Shown here piece by piece: positions 1 to 7,475 of a stretch of 64,000 bases of DNA (within the stretch, counting starts at the first letter, position 1; each line of letters opens with the position of its first letter). The notes below the pieces were generated by a model that saw only the letters and a list, made by a program, of their open reading frames with translations, was not told the origin of the DNA and made no database searches. The position numbers and the translations under genes were made by a program. Source of the DNA: Acetoanaerobium sticklandii (lineage in GTDB: Bacteria > Bacillota > Clostridia > Peptostreptococcales > Filifactoraceae); the NCBI RefSeq assembly GCF_000196455.1, contig NC_014614.1, positions 1,658,001 to 1,722,000 of the forward strand, read 5' to 3'.

Positions 1-346
1 ATTGCCTCCTTTCATTTCTTAATTCACACTTTTTTTCAACTCCATCAATCCTTTTATGAGCCGACTTTGAAGATTCTTCTACAATAGTCACCCTTCTATC
101 CAAAGAATCAAACTTCGTATCCATTGAGTCCATTTTTTTCGTCATAGACTGAACATCTACACCTATATATTCAATTGATTTCCTGAGTTCAATATGTCTT
201 TCAGTCTGTTTTTCTTTTTCAGCCATCATTTCTTTTTCTCTAATTTCTTGCAGTCTTTTATTCTCAGTAGTTATTTTAAGATAAGTTGCATAAACTCCAA
301 GCAAAGCTACCACTGTACTAAAAATTATGCTAAGTTCTATTTGCAT
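1..346 (-). CDS. Small phage membrane-anchored coiled-coil protein, probably lysis cassette (partial, runs off left edge)
   Basis: An open frame of 115 codons starts at ATG 346 behind the Shine-Dalgarno TGGAGGTG and is still open at base 1. Residues about 5-23 are a hydrophobic segment (IIFSTVVALLGVYATYL). The rest is charged and heptad-like (EKEKQTER, DSLDRRVTIVEE), so it is one membrane helix plus a coiled coil. Just before the window edge, near the C-terminus, lies AGGAGG, probably the ribosome site of the next gene, likely a holin. The layout resembles XhlA/BhlA-type lysis accessory proteins, but I cannot assign a named family. Confidence 0.7.
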   Translation of the reverse strand, partial: MQIELSIIFSTVVALLGVYATYLKITTENKRLQEIREKEMMAEKEKQTERHIELRKSIEYIGVDVQSMTKKMDSMDTKFDSLDRRVTIVEESSKSAHKRIDGVEKKCELRNERRQ

Positions 347-368
347 GAGCACCTCCAATTTTCGCAAG

Positions 369-389
369 AAAAAAGAGCCCGAAGGCTCT
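369..389 (-). terminator. Rho-independent terminator after the 395-1084 moron
   Basis: On the minus strand the stem AGAGCC-TTCG-GGCTCT is followed directly by TTTTTT. It lies six bases past the stop codon of the gene ending at 395. Confidence 0.85.
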
Positions 390-394
390 ATTAT

Positions 395-1084
395 TTATTG
401 TAATAATTTTTCTATTATATCTTTCTCTTCAGCTAATTCTTCATAAGAAATAAGCAAAACTTTAAGATGTCTAATTTGTTTTATCAAGTCATTACAGCTT
501 TCTGTAGCGTCAATACCATTTTCTGTAAAAACTCCATATTCTAAATATCCATAAAGCTTCATTTTTTGCATTGTAACTGAAGAATTATAGATTTTATGAC
601 CTTCAAAATCTTTAGGATTTATTCCTATTATTTCTGTTTGTCCGATTGTATTATTTAAATAAACCAATCTAAAAAAATTCTTCAAATCTCTTATGCTAAA
701 TGAAAGAAGTAAATCAAGAGCATTGAGTTCTTTATAAGATATTTCTCTCTTTTCTTTAAAATGTGCTGTATATATTATTCCACCACATAGAGTATTAATT
801 ATTAAATTATCACTTTTACTTTGCTTGTCTAAAATATTAAAAAGAATATTAATATCTATCTTTTTTATTTTTTCTTTAATTTCTTCTTCATCGATAGCGC
901 CATCTCCAAATCCTTTGAAAAAATTGTGTATCTTTAAAACATTATAATAATCTAATCCTTTTTTAACTCCAATGTTCACTGCCTTAACTCCTAAAGCAAC
1001 TGGATCAAAAAGGCTTAACCCCATTTCTACTGCTTCTTTAATTCTATCAGCTTTTATGATTTTATCTAAATTATTCAATTTCAT
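395..1084 (-). CDS. Hypothetical prophage moron protein, 229 aa
   Basis: I do not recognise the family. The protein is soluble, lysine/isoleucine-rich and predicted mostly helical. A mildly hydrophobic N-terminal stretch (about residues 20-45) is followed by two regions that look like helical repeats (DINILFNILDKQ; ELNALDLLLSFSIRDLKNFFRLVY). It sits between the tail-fibre genes and the lysis genes and has its own sigma-A-like promoter, a strong GGGGGGA ribosome site and its own terminator. That is the classic layout of a lysogenic-conversion gene expressed from the prophage. Immunity or defence is possible but is inference only. Confidence 0.75.
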   Translation of the reverse strand: MKLNNLDKIIKADRIKEAVEMGLSLFDPVALGVKAVNIGVKKGLDYYNVLKIHNFFKGFGDGAIDEEEIKEKIKKIDINILFNILDKQSKSDNLIINTLCGGIIYTAHFKEKREISYKELNALDLLLSFSIRDLKNFFRLVYLNNTIGQTEIIGINPKDFEGHKIYNSSVTMQKMKLYGYLEYGVFTENGIDATESCNDLIKQIRHLKVLLISYEELAEEKDIIEKLLQ

Positions 1085-1111
1085 TCCCCCCTTTTTTATT
1101 TCATTAAGGGG

Positions 1112-1140
1112 ATTATAATAAAAAAATAGTACTTTGTCAC
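1112..1140 (-). promoter_or_regulatory. Sigma-A-type promoter for the 395-1084 moron
   Basis: On the minus strand, GTGACA (5/6 to the -35 consensus) at 1140-1135 and a perfect TATAAT at 1117-1112 are separated by exactly 17 bp. The start codon lies about 28 bp downstream of the -10. Confidence 0.7.
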
Positions 1141-1153
1141 TTTAATGTGTATG

Positions 1154-1173
1154 AGTGTGTATTAATACACACT
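1154..1173. repeat. Perfect 20-bp palindrome upstream of moron promoter
   Basis: AGTGTGTATTAATACACACT is identical to its reverse complement. A second arm pair (TTTAAT at 1141-1146 and ATTAAA at 1174-1179) flanks it. It ends 14 bp upstream of the minus-strand -35 box and 6 bp beyond the stop of the 57-aa gene. No T-run follows, so an operator is more likely than a terminator. Confidence 0.6.
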
Positions 1174-1179
1174 ATTAAA

Positions 1180-1353
1180 TTATTGTACAAATTGCTTATC
1201 TAATAATATCTGAGTCAGCTCATTGTACTCATCTTGAGTTACTCTATTGTTGAGTAGAAACGCATCAAATTTGAACTGCATTTCATCTTTCTCAGTTTGA
1301 GTTTTGTAGTTGGCATTTGTTATTACTCTTTTAGCTAAAATATACGTGGGCAT
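1180..1353 (-). CDS. Short phage tail-region protein (XkdX-like position), 57 aa
   Basis: ATG at 1353 is preceded by AGGAGGAATGTAAAA and begins almost directly after the stop of the upstream gene (1356), so it is translationally coupled. The sequence starts MPTYILAKRV and ends in a helical DEYNELTQILLDKQ segment. Size, place after the tail-fibre genes and the 'NNRVTQDEYNEL' pattern resemble the small XkdX-type proteins of PBSX-like phages. The assignment is by position and style. Confidence 0.7.
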   Translation of the reverse strand: MPTYILAKRVITNANYKTQTEKDEMQFKFDAFLLNNRVTQDEYNELTQILLDKQFVQ

Positions 1354-1355
1354 TT

Positions 1356-1613
1356 TTACATTCCTCCTAATTCAATCATAGTTAACCTAAATTCTACATC
1401 TAACATGTATTGCTCTAAATCAAGATAATCAAATGAAGTTTTTTTAGGTAAATATGTTTCTTTGCTCCATATACCATTTTCATATTTTCTGTGAAGATAA
1501 TATTCATCGCACTTTTCTATTTCAATTAAATTAGAATCATTTACTTCTGCATTAAGCTGAGAAACCCCTATACATATGTTTGAATCGTCAATTGTAGCAT
1601 AATTTTTCATCAT
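1356..1613 (-). CDS. Small phage tail-associated protein, 85 aa
   Basis: It starts at a double ATG behind GGAGGGGATA. The pattern YYLHRKYENGIWSKETYLP is common in short proteins encoded just after tail fibres in clostridial phages. The C-terminal part (YLDLEQYMLDVEFRLTMIEL) is a helix. No enzymatic motif is visible. It is probably a tail-fibre accessory or chaperone, which is inference from position. Confidence 0.65.
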   Translation of the reverse strand: MMKNYATIDDSNICIGVSQLNAEVNDSNLIEIEKCDEYYLHRKYENGIWSKETYLPKKTSFDYLDLEQYMLDVEFRLTMIELGGM

Positions 1614-1622
1614 TATCCCCTC

Positions 1623-2381
1623 CTAAACAAATTCGATTACTTCCCAAATCGCATAATATGATCCTGTATAATTAGAGGTTATACTTATACTACTTGAACT
1701 AGCAAATTCTGCTGATATGGTAATTCTTGAAGCATCTTGGCTCAGACCAGCTTTTAGCATTAAATTTATAGTTGACTTATTAATATTAATAGCTGATATC
1801 GCTTGAGTTATAGTTGTTGAATTTAGTACATTACTTCCCCTTTGAATACTTTTTATCATACTGTCACCATCTTTCATTAACCTTGTCCAATCACTCCAAG
1901 CATTATTGAAATATCTTCTTATATACATATTGTTATCCGAATTGTAAGATGTTGCTATCTGAACTCTATTACTGTTTACTGCTTTTGTGCTATAAAAAAG
2001 TGTTTGAATATGCCAATAATATGAGCTACTTGGGCTATTTGCATGATTTGATAAAATATATGATTCTAGTGTTGTATTTGGGTCAGAGTTAGAGCCTATA
2101 GCAATGGCATTTACAAAATCTGCAGCATGTTTCCCATCTATTAAATCAGCATCTAATCCACTACCCGCTCCGTCTACTGTTTTTATTTTCGTTAGTATAG
2201 ATTCAGCTGAAACTAGCTGATTTAAATCAGTTGTAGATACTTTCTGAGATATTTGTGAACTAATGTCATCGGCAAATGCATCTATTTTTTCATTGTCAGA
2301 GACAAAATCCTCTCTCTTGGGATACTCATTCCCTGCCCACTTATTAAGTTGTAAAAAAGCTGTTTTTAATAAACTTGGCAT
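1623..2381 (-). CDS. Phage tail fibre protein with pyocin-knob-like domain, 252 aa
   Basis: The N-terminus (MPSLLKTAFLQLNKW, then KREDFVSDNEKIDAFA) fits the baseplate-attachment part of short tail fibres. Around residues 70-90 is the fibre motif GAGSGLDADLIDGKHAADF. At about 125-170 the stretch YYWHIQTLFYS...YIRRYFNNAWSDWTRLMKDGD resembles the pyocin knob. The serine-rich C-terminus (ASSSSISITSNYTGSYYAIWEVIEFV) is beta-like and probably the receptor-binding tip. It is shorter than many fibres. It decides host range by family knowledge. Confidence 0.85.
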   Translation of the reverse strand: MPSLLKTAFLQLNKWAGNEYPKREDFVSDNEKIDAFADDISSQISQKVSTTDLNQLVSAESILTKIKTVDGAGSGLDADLIDGKHAADFVNAIAIGSNSDPNTTLESYILSNHANSPSSSYYWHIQTLFYSTKAVNSNRVQIATSYNSDNNMYIRRYFNNAWSDWTRLMKDGDSMIKSIQRGSNVLNSTTITQAISAININKSTINLMLKAGLSQDASRITISAEFASSSSISITSNYTGSYYAIWEVIEFV

Positions 2382-2393
2382 TATATCACCTCT

Positions 2394-2963
2394 CTATTCT
2401 TTATATGCTTCAAACTCATCCCACATTAGGTTCAGAGCATCCCACATATCCCAAGTTTTGTTATAGCTATCAAACTGGTCCCAAGTCATAAAAATAAACT
2501 CATATTCTATTCCGACATGAGCTAATACTGCTTCTCTTAAGATTACTTTTAAATCCTCTAGACCTTCTGGCACTCCCATTGTTCCTACAAACTTTATAGT
2601 AAGATAAGTATCTTCAAAGTGTTCAGTTACTTCTACCTCACCATTTGTAAAAGCTTCAGCAATTGATTTAATAAGAGGAACAGAAGACAAATCATCCGAA
2701 CGATATCTTCCTATGATTGCTGACCTTCTTAAATCAACTTTTTTTCCATCGGAAAAACCTATGTCAAATGCTTCTTCTTCTCTTTTCAGTCCCTCATCTT
2801 CAGCAGTAACAACTATAATTTCTTTTTCAAGCTTGTTTACATCTGCTTGTACTTTGTCAAATTGTATTCCCATAGCTGTTATGTCTACTTCATTGCCCTC
2901 AGAGTCAAAATACATGCCATCAGGAAGCTCACTTTTGATTATATCTTTATAGTTCGTTGACAT
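2394..2963 (-). CDS. Phage tail protein, YmfQ/DUF2313 family (XkdU-like), 189 aa
   Basis: It lies directly after baseplate J and overlaps its 3' end by 17 bp, the usual XkdT-XkdU order. Residues about 120-160 (TLTIKFVGTMGVPEGLEDLKVILREAVLAHVGIEYEF) match the style of the YmfQ-type C-terminal domain. The C-terminus is rich in tryptophan (WDQFDSYNKTWDMWDALNLMWDEFEAYKE), a short repeated W-D/E motif that probably links to the fibre. It is a baseplate or tail-fibre connector by family knowledge. Confidence 0.8.
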   Translation of the reverse strand: MSTNYKDIIKSELPDGMYFDSEGNEVDITAMGIQFDKVQADVNKLEKEIIVVTAEDEGLKREEEAFDIGFSDGKKVDLRRSAIIGRYRSDDLSSVPLIKSIAEAFTNGEVEVTEHFEDTYLTIKFVGTMGVPEGLEDLKVILREAVLAHVGIEYEFIFMTWDQFDSYNKTWDMWDALNLMWDEFEAYKE

Positions 2964-4029
2964 TTATAACACCTACTTCTGCCATTTCAGTAGATAACAG
3001 ATCCACATTAGATGAAGGAATCGAAACACTAACATCATAGACTCCGTTTATATCCTTAACTTTATCAATAATCCCAGATACGAGTACCTCAGTTCCTATT
3101 TCTAAAGTTGATATATACTGCTCTATAGCTGATATAGCTAATGGCTGTAATGTAGCAAAACTATATCCTGCTTTAGGTTTTATACTTACAGTAACATTAA
3201 TAGATTTAGGAGTAGGTTTAAGCACATGAACATCTGCAAGCATTGGCCTTTTACTTAAAATATAATTCAAAACGGTAGCTACTAGCCCATCAGATGGTAT
3301 CCCTGAAGCTGTAGCAATTAAAACATCTACAGTATTATTTCCTCTTGGAACTGGAAAAGCCTTAGCAACTGTTACTCCAGGTACATCAAGAGCCCATAAT
3401 TCATAATCTGTAAAGGTACCACCTCTTGGAGGCTTTCTTCTTCTTAATAAAACCCTTTGCCTGTATACTTCTAAATCCTCAATATCTGTTCCATCTGATA
3501 AATCAACCTCTTGCCTTACAAATTCTAGACCAGTCGGAGGATTATTAATAACAGTAAGACTACCTGCAGGTAAATTAGCTTCATATCCTGTAATATCAGT
3601 TTTTACATTTACACTAACTTCTAACTGTCCAGCAATTAAAGTAACTTCTTGCTGAGTTTTTGAAATAACTAGTTTACCAAATGCATTAGGATCAGTAGAA
3701 ATAATTGTATCTTTTGGAATAACAATATTACTTGCGTATGCTGTTGTTCTTCCGAGTATCACAGGACCTACAGCAGGGGTAGGCATTTTTCTATCAGTAT
3801 TCCAAATATAGCCATGCTTAGGAAGATTTTCTTCATCAGCAGTCTGAGGAAATGCCTGGTTAAGAATGTACTCTTGGTTGTAATAAATCCCCTCAAATTT
3901 AGATGCATAAATCTTAGCTTTTACTGCTATCTCAGATGCAGAAGAAATTTTATCAGCACCTATGGCCAGAGCAAATTCAGCGAGTAGTTCCTGAGTTAGT
4001 CCATCTTGTGTTTTTTTATAAAAAGACAA
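2947..4029 (-). CDS. Baseplate J-like protein (XkdT/gpJ), 360 aa
   Basis: The core shows the gpJ family hallmarks: VILGRTTAYASNIVIPKDTII near residue 90, then the FVRQEVDLSDGTDIEDLEVYRQRVLLRRRKPPRGGTFTDYELWALDVPGVTVAKAFP segment (split here for reading). This is the diagnostic 'DGTDxE...YRxRVL...P..GT..DYxxWAL...GV' pattern. gpJ forms the wedge around the baseplate hub that controls sheath contraction. It overlaps the following gene and is one base from XkdS, so it belongs to the tail operon. Confidence 0.93.
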   Translation of the reverse strand: MSFYKKTQDGLTQELLAEFALAIGADKISSASEIAVKAKIYASKFEGIYYNQEYILNQAFPQTADEENLPKHGYIWNTDRKMPTPAVGPVILGRTTAYASNIVIPKDTIISTDPNAFGKLVISKTQQEVTLIAGQLEVSVNVKTDITGYEANLPAGSLTVINNPPTGLEFVRQEVDLSDGTDIEDLEVYRQRVLLRRRKPPRGGTFTDYELWALDVPGVTVAKAFPVPRGNNTVDVLIATASGIPSDGLVATVLNYILSKRPMLADVHVLKPTPKSINVTVSIKPKAGYSFATLQPLAISAIEQYISTLEIGTEVLVSGIIDKVKDINGVYDVSVSIPSSNVDLLSTEMAEVGVINVNEL

Positions 4030-4389
4030 CTATACCACCTCCTTAATAACATTAGCTTCAAGCCCTAACCATTTAAAATAAACAGTAACTTTCATTCTTT
4101 TCTTTGTATAATCTAGCCACTCAGGCACTACATCAACAATTTCAATATCTTCTTCATCTTCTAAAGCTTCATAAACATAAAACTTTGCCATGTCGAGCTG
4201 CTTGCTCTTCTTTTCTTTGTAAGTTAAATAAAGCCTAGAACCTAGCTTTTCATCATATAAAAAAGACCCCCTTCTAATAGAGAGTCTAAGTAATATACTT
4301 TGCTTCTTGGCATCTAGACCTTGAACTACTTTAATATCATTATATTGCTGCACTAAATTCATATCATCAATCTGATAATCCTTCATCAT
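4030..4389 (-). CDS. Baseplate protein, DUF2634 (XkdS-like, gp25-type), 119 aa
   Basis: A 119-aa protein between XkdR-like and gpJ genes. The pattern VVQGLDAKKQSILLRLSIRRGSFLYDEKLGSRLY, then a helix and a beta strand VTVYFKWLGLEANVIKEVV, is the DUF2634/XkdS style, functionally like T4 gp25, a baseplate wedge component. Start ATGATG overlaps the end of the upstream gene by 4 bp (ATGA type), so it is coupled. Confidence 0.87.
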   Translation of the reverse strand: MMKDYQIDDMNLVQQYNDIKVVQGLDAKKQSILLRLSIRRGSFLYDEKLGSRLYLTYKEKKSKQLDMAKFYVYEALEDEEDIEIVDVVPEWLDYTKKRMKVTVYFKWLGLEANVIKEVV

Positions 4390-4817
4390 AAAGCATCATC
4401 TCCACTAAGTATTTCTGTAGTTCCATCAGGTTTAATTACTAGCTTTCTGTTTAAAATAATTCTTCCGTCATTACATAGCTTAATAGTTGCACCACCTTCA
4501 CTATAAAGGAGCGTTTCTCCTTCTTCGAGTGTTACATCAGATACAGGCTTTAATGCTCCACTAACCTTATCCTTTACCTTAATCTCTTCATCTAAAACCA
4601 CATCGGAAGCTAAAGCCATGTTAGGGTCAGAATAAGGTTTAGTTATAATAAGATTCTGCCCTACTTTAGGTTTAGACATAATACCAAAAGTAGCAGTTTT
4701 AAGCATCCCTCTGTATTCCCCAGAACCCTCAGCACTTACTTTATTTGATGATGTTGTAATAGTCCCTATATTAATACTATTACTATTAAGTCCCTTCTTT
4801 GTCATTCCTCTTGCCAC
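4386..4817 (-). CDS. Baseplate assembly/spike protein at XkdR position (DUF2577 or gpV-like), 143 aa
   Basis: I chose the GTG at 4817, six bases behind GGAGGG. It overlaps the stop of XkdQ as TAGTG, and an in-frame ATG lies 12 bp further in. The C-terminal half (LEEGETLLYSEGG, IKLCNDGRIILNRKLVIKPDGTTEI) has the 'GE..LYS..GA.I.L...G.I.I' pattern of gpV/Mu gp45 baseplate spike proteins. Position is that of XkdR. It probably forms the central puncturing hub together with XkdQ. Confidence 0.75.
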   Translation of the reverse strand: MARGMTKKGLNSNSINIGTITTSSNKVSAEGSGEYRGMLKTATFGIMSKPKVGQNLIITKPYSDPNMALASDVVLDEEIKVKDKVSGALKPVSDVTLEEGETLLYSEGGATIKLCNDGRIILNRKLVIKPDGTTEILSGDDAL

Positions 4818-5842
4818 TATAATCCCTCCCATAGAGGTCTAAGTCTTACATACTTAACATTTCCCTCATTCTCATTTTTAACATGTCTGTATCCTACAAT
4901 AAAATAGACTCCATAAGTTCGTGTATTCTTATCACTAACCTTTGCAGTCTTGTTTACCTCTATATTCGTTTTTCCAGAGACTTTAATCTCAAGCTCAAAA
5001 GAACCTTTCAAGCTATCTTTCACATTTCTCTCTCCTATTTTTTCTGCATTCGCAGGATCCTTTGCATCTGCATCTTCTATTACTTTTCTTCTTACATATC
5101 CATACTTTTGAAGTGTAGCTTCAACGAATTTAGAAATAAAAGACTTTTTACCTTGTCCTCTAACCCAGCATTCACTTTTAATGTCAGCACCTTTTTTAGT
5201 TTTCTTAAATCCTAGCATAAAAATTGCACCTGGAATAAAATCATTAGAAAAAGTAATATAGGGTTCTTCTTTGTAGTTTAAAACATCAGCAACTATTTCA
5301 CCACTAGCAGTACACCAAAGCCACATCCCTAGTTTTTTAGCTTCTTCGGATAACAAATCCCACTCCGTTGTTCCAGGCTCTACAGTTATTTTTTTAATAG
5401 GCTTATCAAAAGCAGGATTTATAATTACAGTAAACCCATATCGTCCAGCAATGTTTTGAGTTAGTGAAGTAAGGGTAATATTTTCATATGTCCTTGGTTC
5501 TGCATCATTCTCAAGTAGCAGCATAGATAAATCTCTTCCGATAATATCAACTCCATAACTTCTTTCATCCCAAAACTCAATCACCTCATCAGATATCCCA
5601 GTAATAAGCTCTCTAAATTCTCCAGTTGATTCAACCTTTTCTTTCAAAATAACTATGTCATTATCATCATAAACCTCTGAATATCCTCCTTCTCCTTGCT
5701 CATTTTTAATATTTGAAAGAGAAAGTCTAAACTCATCAGCGGGTATATCCATACTTATTTCATAGCTATACTCTTTTATCCTCTTAACCGTCCAAGCTTT
5801 ATTTTTCTTCCTGTTTTTTATATATGCTTGTAACTCACTCAT
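4817..5842 (-). CDS. Phage tail protein XkdQ-like (YqbQ, gpD/hub family), 341 aa
   Basis: The length and order (LysM protein, then this, then XkdR/S/T) match XkdQ/YqbQ. The protein has an N-terminal 'AYIKNRKKNKAWTVKRIKEYSYEISMDIPADEFRLSL' segment, then a domain with VIEFWDERSYGVDIIGRDLSMLLLENDAEPRTYENITL. The latter resembles the gpD / T4 gp27-type hub fold, which seats the spike on the tail tube. Upstream spacing to the LysM gene is 4 bp. Confidence 0.87.
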   Translation of the reverse strand: MSELQAYIKNRKKNKAWTVKRIKEYSYEISMDIPADEFRLSLSNIKNEQGEGGYSEVYDDNDIVILKEKVESTGEFRELITGISDEVIEFWDERSYGVDIIGRDLSMLLLENDAEPRTYENITLTSLTQNIAGRYGFTVIINPAFDKPIKKITVEPGTTEWDLLSEEAKKLGMWLWCTASGEIVADVLNYKEEPYITFSNDFIPGAIFMLGFKKTKKGADIKSECWVRGQGKKSFISKFVEATLQKYGYVRRKVIEDADAKDPANAEKIGERNVKDSLKGSFELEIKVSGKTNIEVNKTAKVSDKNTRTYGVYFIVGYRHVKNENEGNVKYVRLRPLWEGL

Positions 5843-5846
5843 AAAA

Positions 5847-6500
5847 TCACTTCGCTTTCACAGGAATATTCAAATTCTTTCCAGCTATAATCAAATTAGG
5901 ATTCTTAATGCCTTTATTCAATTTAAGTATTTCATCAATAGTTGTACCATACTGTTTAGCAATTCTAGTAAGAGTATCACCTTGTTTAATCTTGTAATCT
6001 ATATTAGTAATTGGAGTATCAGCATTTTCTTTAGTACTTTCTAGCAATTTAACAGCATCATTTACAGTATTGTTTTGCACTACCGTAGGAATACTAACTG
6101 CATTAGCTACAGGTGGTTTATTCTCCTGAAAAGTAAATGAGTATTTAACATAGTTTGGTGTAGGTTCTTGCATTAGCTTTAATTCTGTCATTTTTACCAT
6201 AGTAGGTGCTAAAGTAGGATGCTTTAAAAGTCCAGCTTCAGTACCATAAAAACACTTAACAGCCATTTTTGAAAACTCTTCATAAGCTCCTTCGCCTACA
6301 AATTCTCCTTCACCTTTCATTTCTCTTATTATTCCTAGTTCTTCTATCTCAACAAAGTTAGTAAAAGGATAATGATTTTGAACAGTCTTTTTAATAAAAG
6401 ATGTTTCAAATGTCGTTGGATTGTTTGGCCAGACATAATCTCTAAATTGCATAGCTGATAAAAGCCTGTCCGAATCGTCTTGCCTCAATATTTGCTTCAC
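5847..6500 (-). CDS. LysM domain tail protein (XkdP-like), 217 aa
   Basis: Residues about 165-214 form a clear LysM domain (YKIKQGDTLTRIAKQYGTTIDEILKLN, then NPNLIIAGKNLNIP). The N-terminal 150 residues are a typical XkdP/gp53-like baseplate region (MQFRDYVWPNNPTTFETSF, ending NYVKYSFTFQENKP). The LysM domain binds peptidoglycan, and the protein caps the tape measure/hub end of the tail by family knowledge. Its 5' end overlaps the -35 box of the oppositely oriented moron promoter. Confidence 0.93.
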   Translation of the reverse strand: MKQILRQDDSDRLLSAMQFRDYVWPNNPTTFETSFIKKTVQNHYPFTNFVEIEELGIIREMKGEGEFVGEGAYEEFSKMAVKCFYGTEAGLLKHPTLAPTMVKMTELKLMQEPTPNYVKYSFTFQENKPPVANAVSIPTVVQNNTVNDAVKLLESTKENADTPITNIDYKIKQGDTLTRIAKQYGTTIDEILKLNKGIKNPNLIIAGKNLNIPVKAK

Positions 6501-6525
6501 AGTTTCACCTACTTTCCGTTATAAT
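6496..6525 (+). promoter_or_regulatory. Promoter for the plus-strand moron inside the tail module
   Basis: TTCACA (5/6 to -35 consensus) at 6496-6501 and perfect TATAAT at 6520-6525 with an 18-bp spacer. The -35 overlaps the start codon region of the minus-strand xkdP-like gene. Confidence 0.7.
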
Positions 6526-6553
6526 CAAATAAAAAGACAGGGGGTAATATCAT

Positions 6554-7453
6554 ATGGAAAAAAATCGCAAAATTTTATTTATAATATTTATATTTTTGTT
6601 GCTTGCTCTTGTAGGAATGTATCAAAATGAGCAAAGAAAAACTCTAATCATAGAAGCAAAACAAATAGTTGATGCAGAAAAAGAAAAAGAAAAATTACTA
6701 AATGAGGTTAATAATCCAGAGATAACAATTTCTTCAGCAATAAAAAGCAATGGTGAATTTAGCTTTACACTATTTACTAATCTTCCAGATGATTCTAATG
6801 TTACTGGAAATATTTTATATGTTAAAAATAATGGAGAAAAAGAAATAGTCCATAAATTCAAGGCTTCTATAAATAACAAAAAAGCATTATTAGAAGGTCA
6901 AATAGACCCATCAATTTTTATAAAGGATAATTCAGCTAGATTACAATTTGAAGGAAATATTTATTTTGAAAATACAACTAGCTCATTTACATCTGAAATA
7001 TATGATTATACTAAATATTTTATTGCTAGTGAAAAAATACCAGTTTCTGATGATAATATTAACTCTCAAGCTGATATAAAAACCTTTAATATTCCTAAAG
7101 CATACATATTAGCAGAAGAGTTATCTAAAACATTTGGTTACTCGGTAGAATCTACTACTATTGATAATGATAAAATCACAAATCTCTATAAAGATAACTC
7201 GTATATTGTTATAACTGGAGCAGATATATCAAGGATATTAATTTCAGGAACATTTCCTCAAAATTCATTAGATTATGGTACAATAACGAATATTTTATTT
7301 AATAATAACGATTTTAACCTCTGGGCAACTGAACAAATAGATAAGTGCCAAAATGGTAAAAATAAGTTTAAGTCCAATTATGTCAATGATTCACTAAATG
7401 CTAATTTCGAATCTTATTCAACTAATTTCACAATAACAATAACACCTAGATAG
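6554..7453 (+). CDS. Membrane-anchored extracellular hypothetical protein (moron in tail module), 299 aa
   Basis: The only plus-strand gene in the structural region. It has AGGGGGT upstream of the ATG, its own promoter and its own terminator. Residues 6-23 (ILFIIFIFLLLALVGMYQ) form one N-terminal membrane helix or uncleaved signal anchor. A charged linker (EAKQIVDAEKEKEKLL) then leads to a long beta-rich, asparagine-rich region that should lie outside the cell. No lipobox is seen. The Ig-like start (EITISSAIKSNGEFSFTLFTNLPDDSNVTG) resembles surface-exposed domains. Probably lysogenic conversion or superinfection exclusion, by inference. Confidence 0.8.
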   Translation: MEKNRKILFIIFIFLLLALVGMYQNEQRKTLIIEAKQIVDAEKEKEKLLNEVNNPEITISSAIKSNGEFSFTLFTNLPDDSNVTGNILYVKNNGEKEIVHKFKASINNKKALLEGQIDPSIFIKDNSARLQFEGNIYFENTTSSFTSEIYDYTKYFIASEKIPVSDDNINSQADIKTFNIPKAYILAEELSKTFGYSVESTTIDNDKITNLYKDNSYIVITGADISRILISGTFPQNSLDYGTITNILFNNNDFNLWATEQIDKCQNGKNKFKSNYVNDSLNANFESYSTNFTITITPR

Positions 7454-7475
7454 GGCAAAATATGCCCTATCTTTT
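7449..7475 (+). terminator. Terminator of the plus-strand moron
   Basis: Stem GATAGGGCA / TGCCCTATC with loop AAATA is followed by TTTTATTTT. It abuts the stop codon of the convergent tape-measure gene. On the minus strand the hairpin is not followed by a T-run, so tail-operon transcription can probably pass. Confidence 0.85.

Noticed and set aside
194..403. Plus-strand frame of 69 codons rich in Phe/Ser
   Set aside because: It is the antisense of the real minus-strand lysis-region gene and its terminator; no ribosome site.
1086..1111. CCCCTT...AAGGGG repeat before the 395-1084 moron as an RNA hairpin hiding its ribosome site
   Set aside because: The predicted transcription start lies inside the loop, so the left arm would not be in the RNA.
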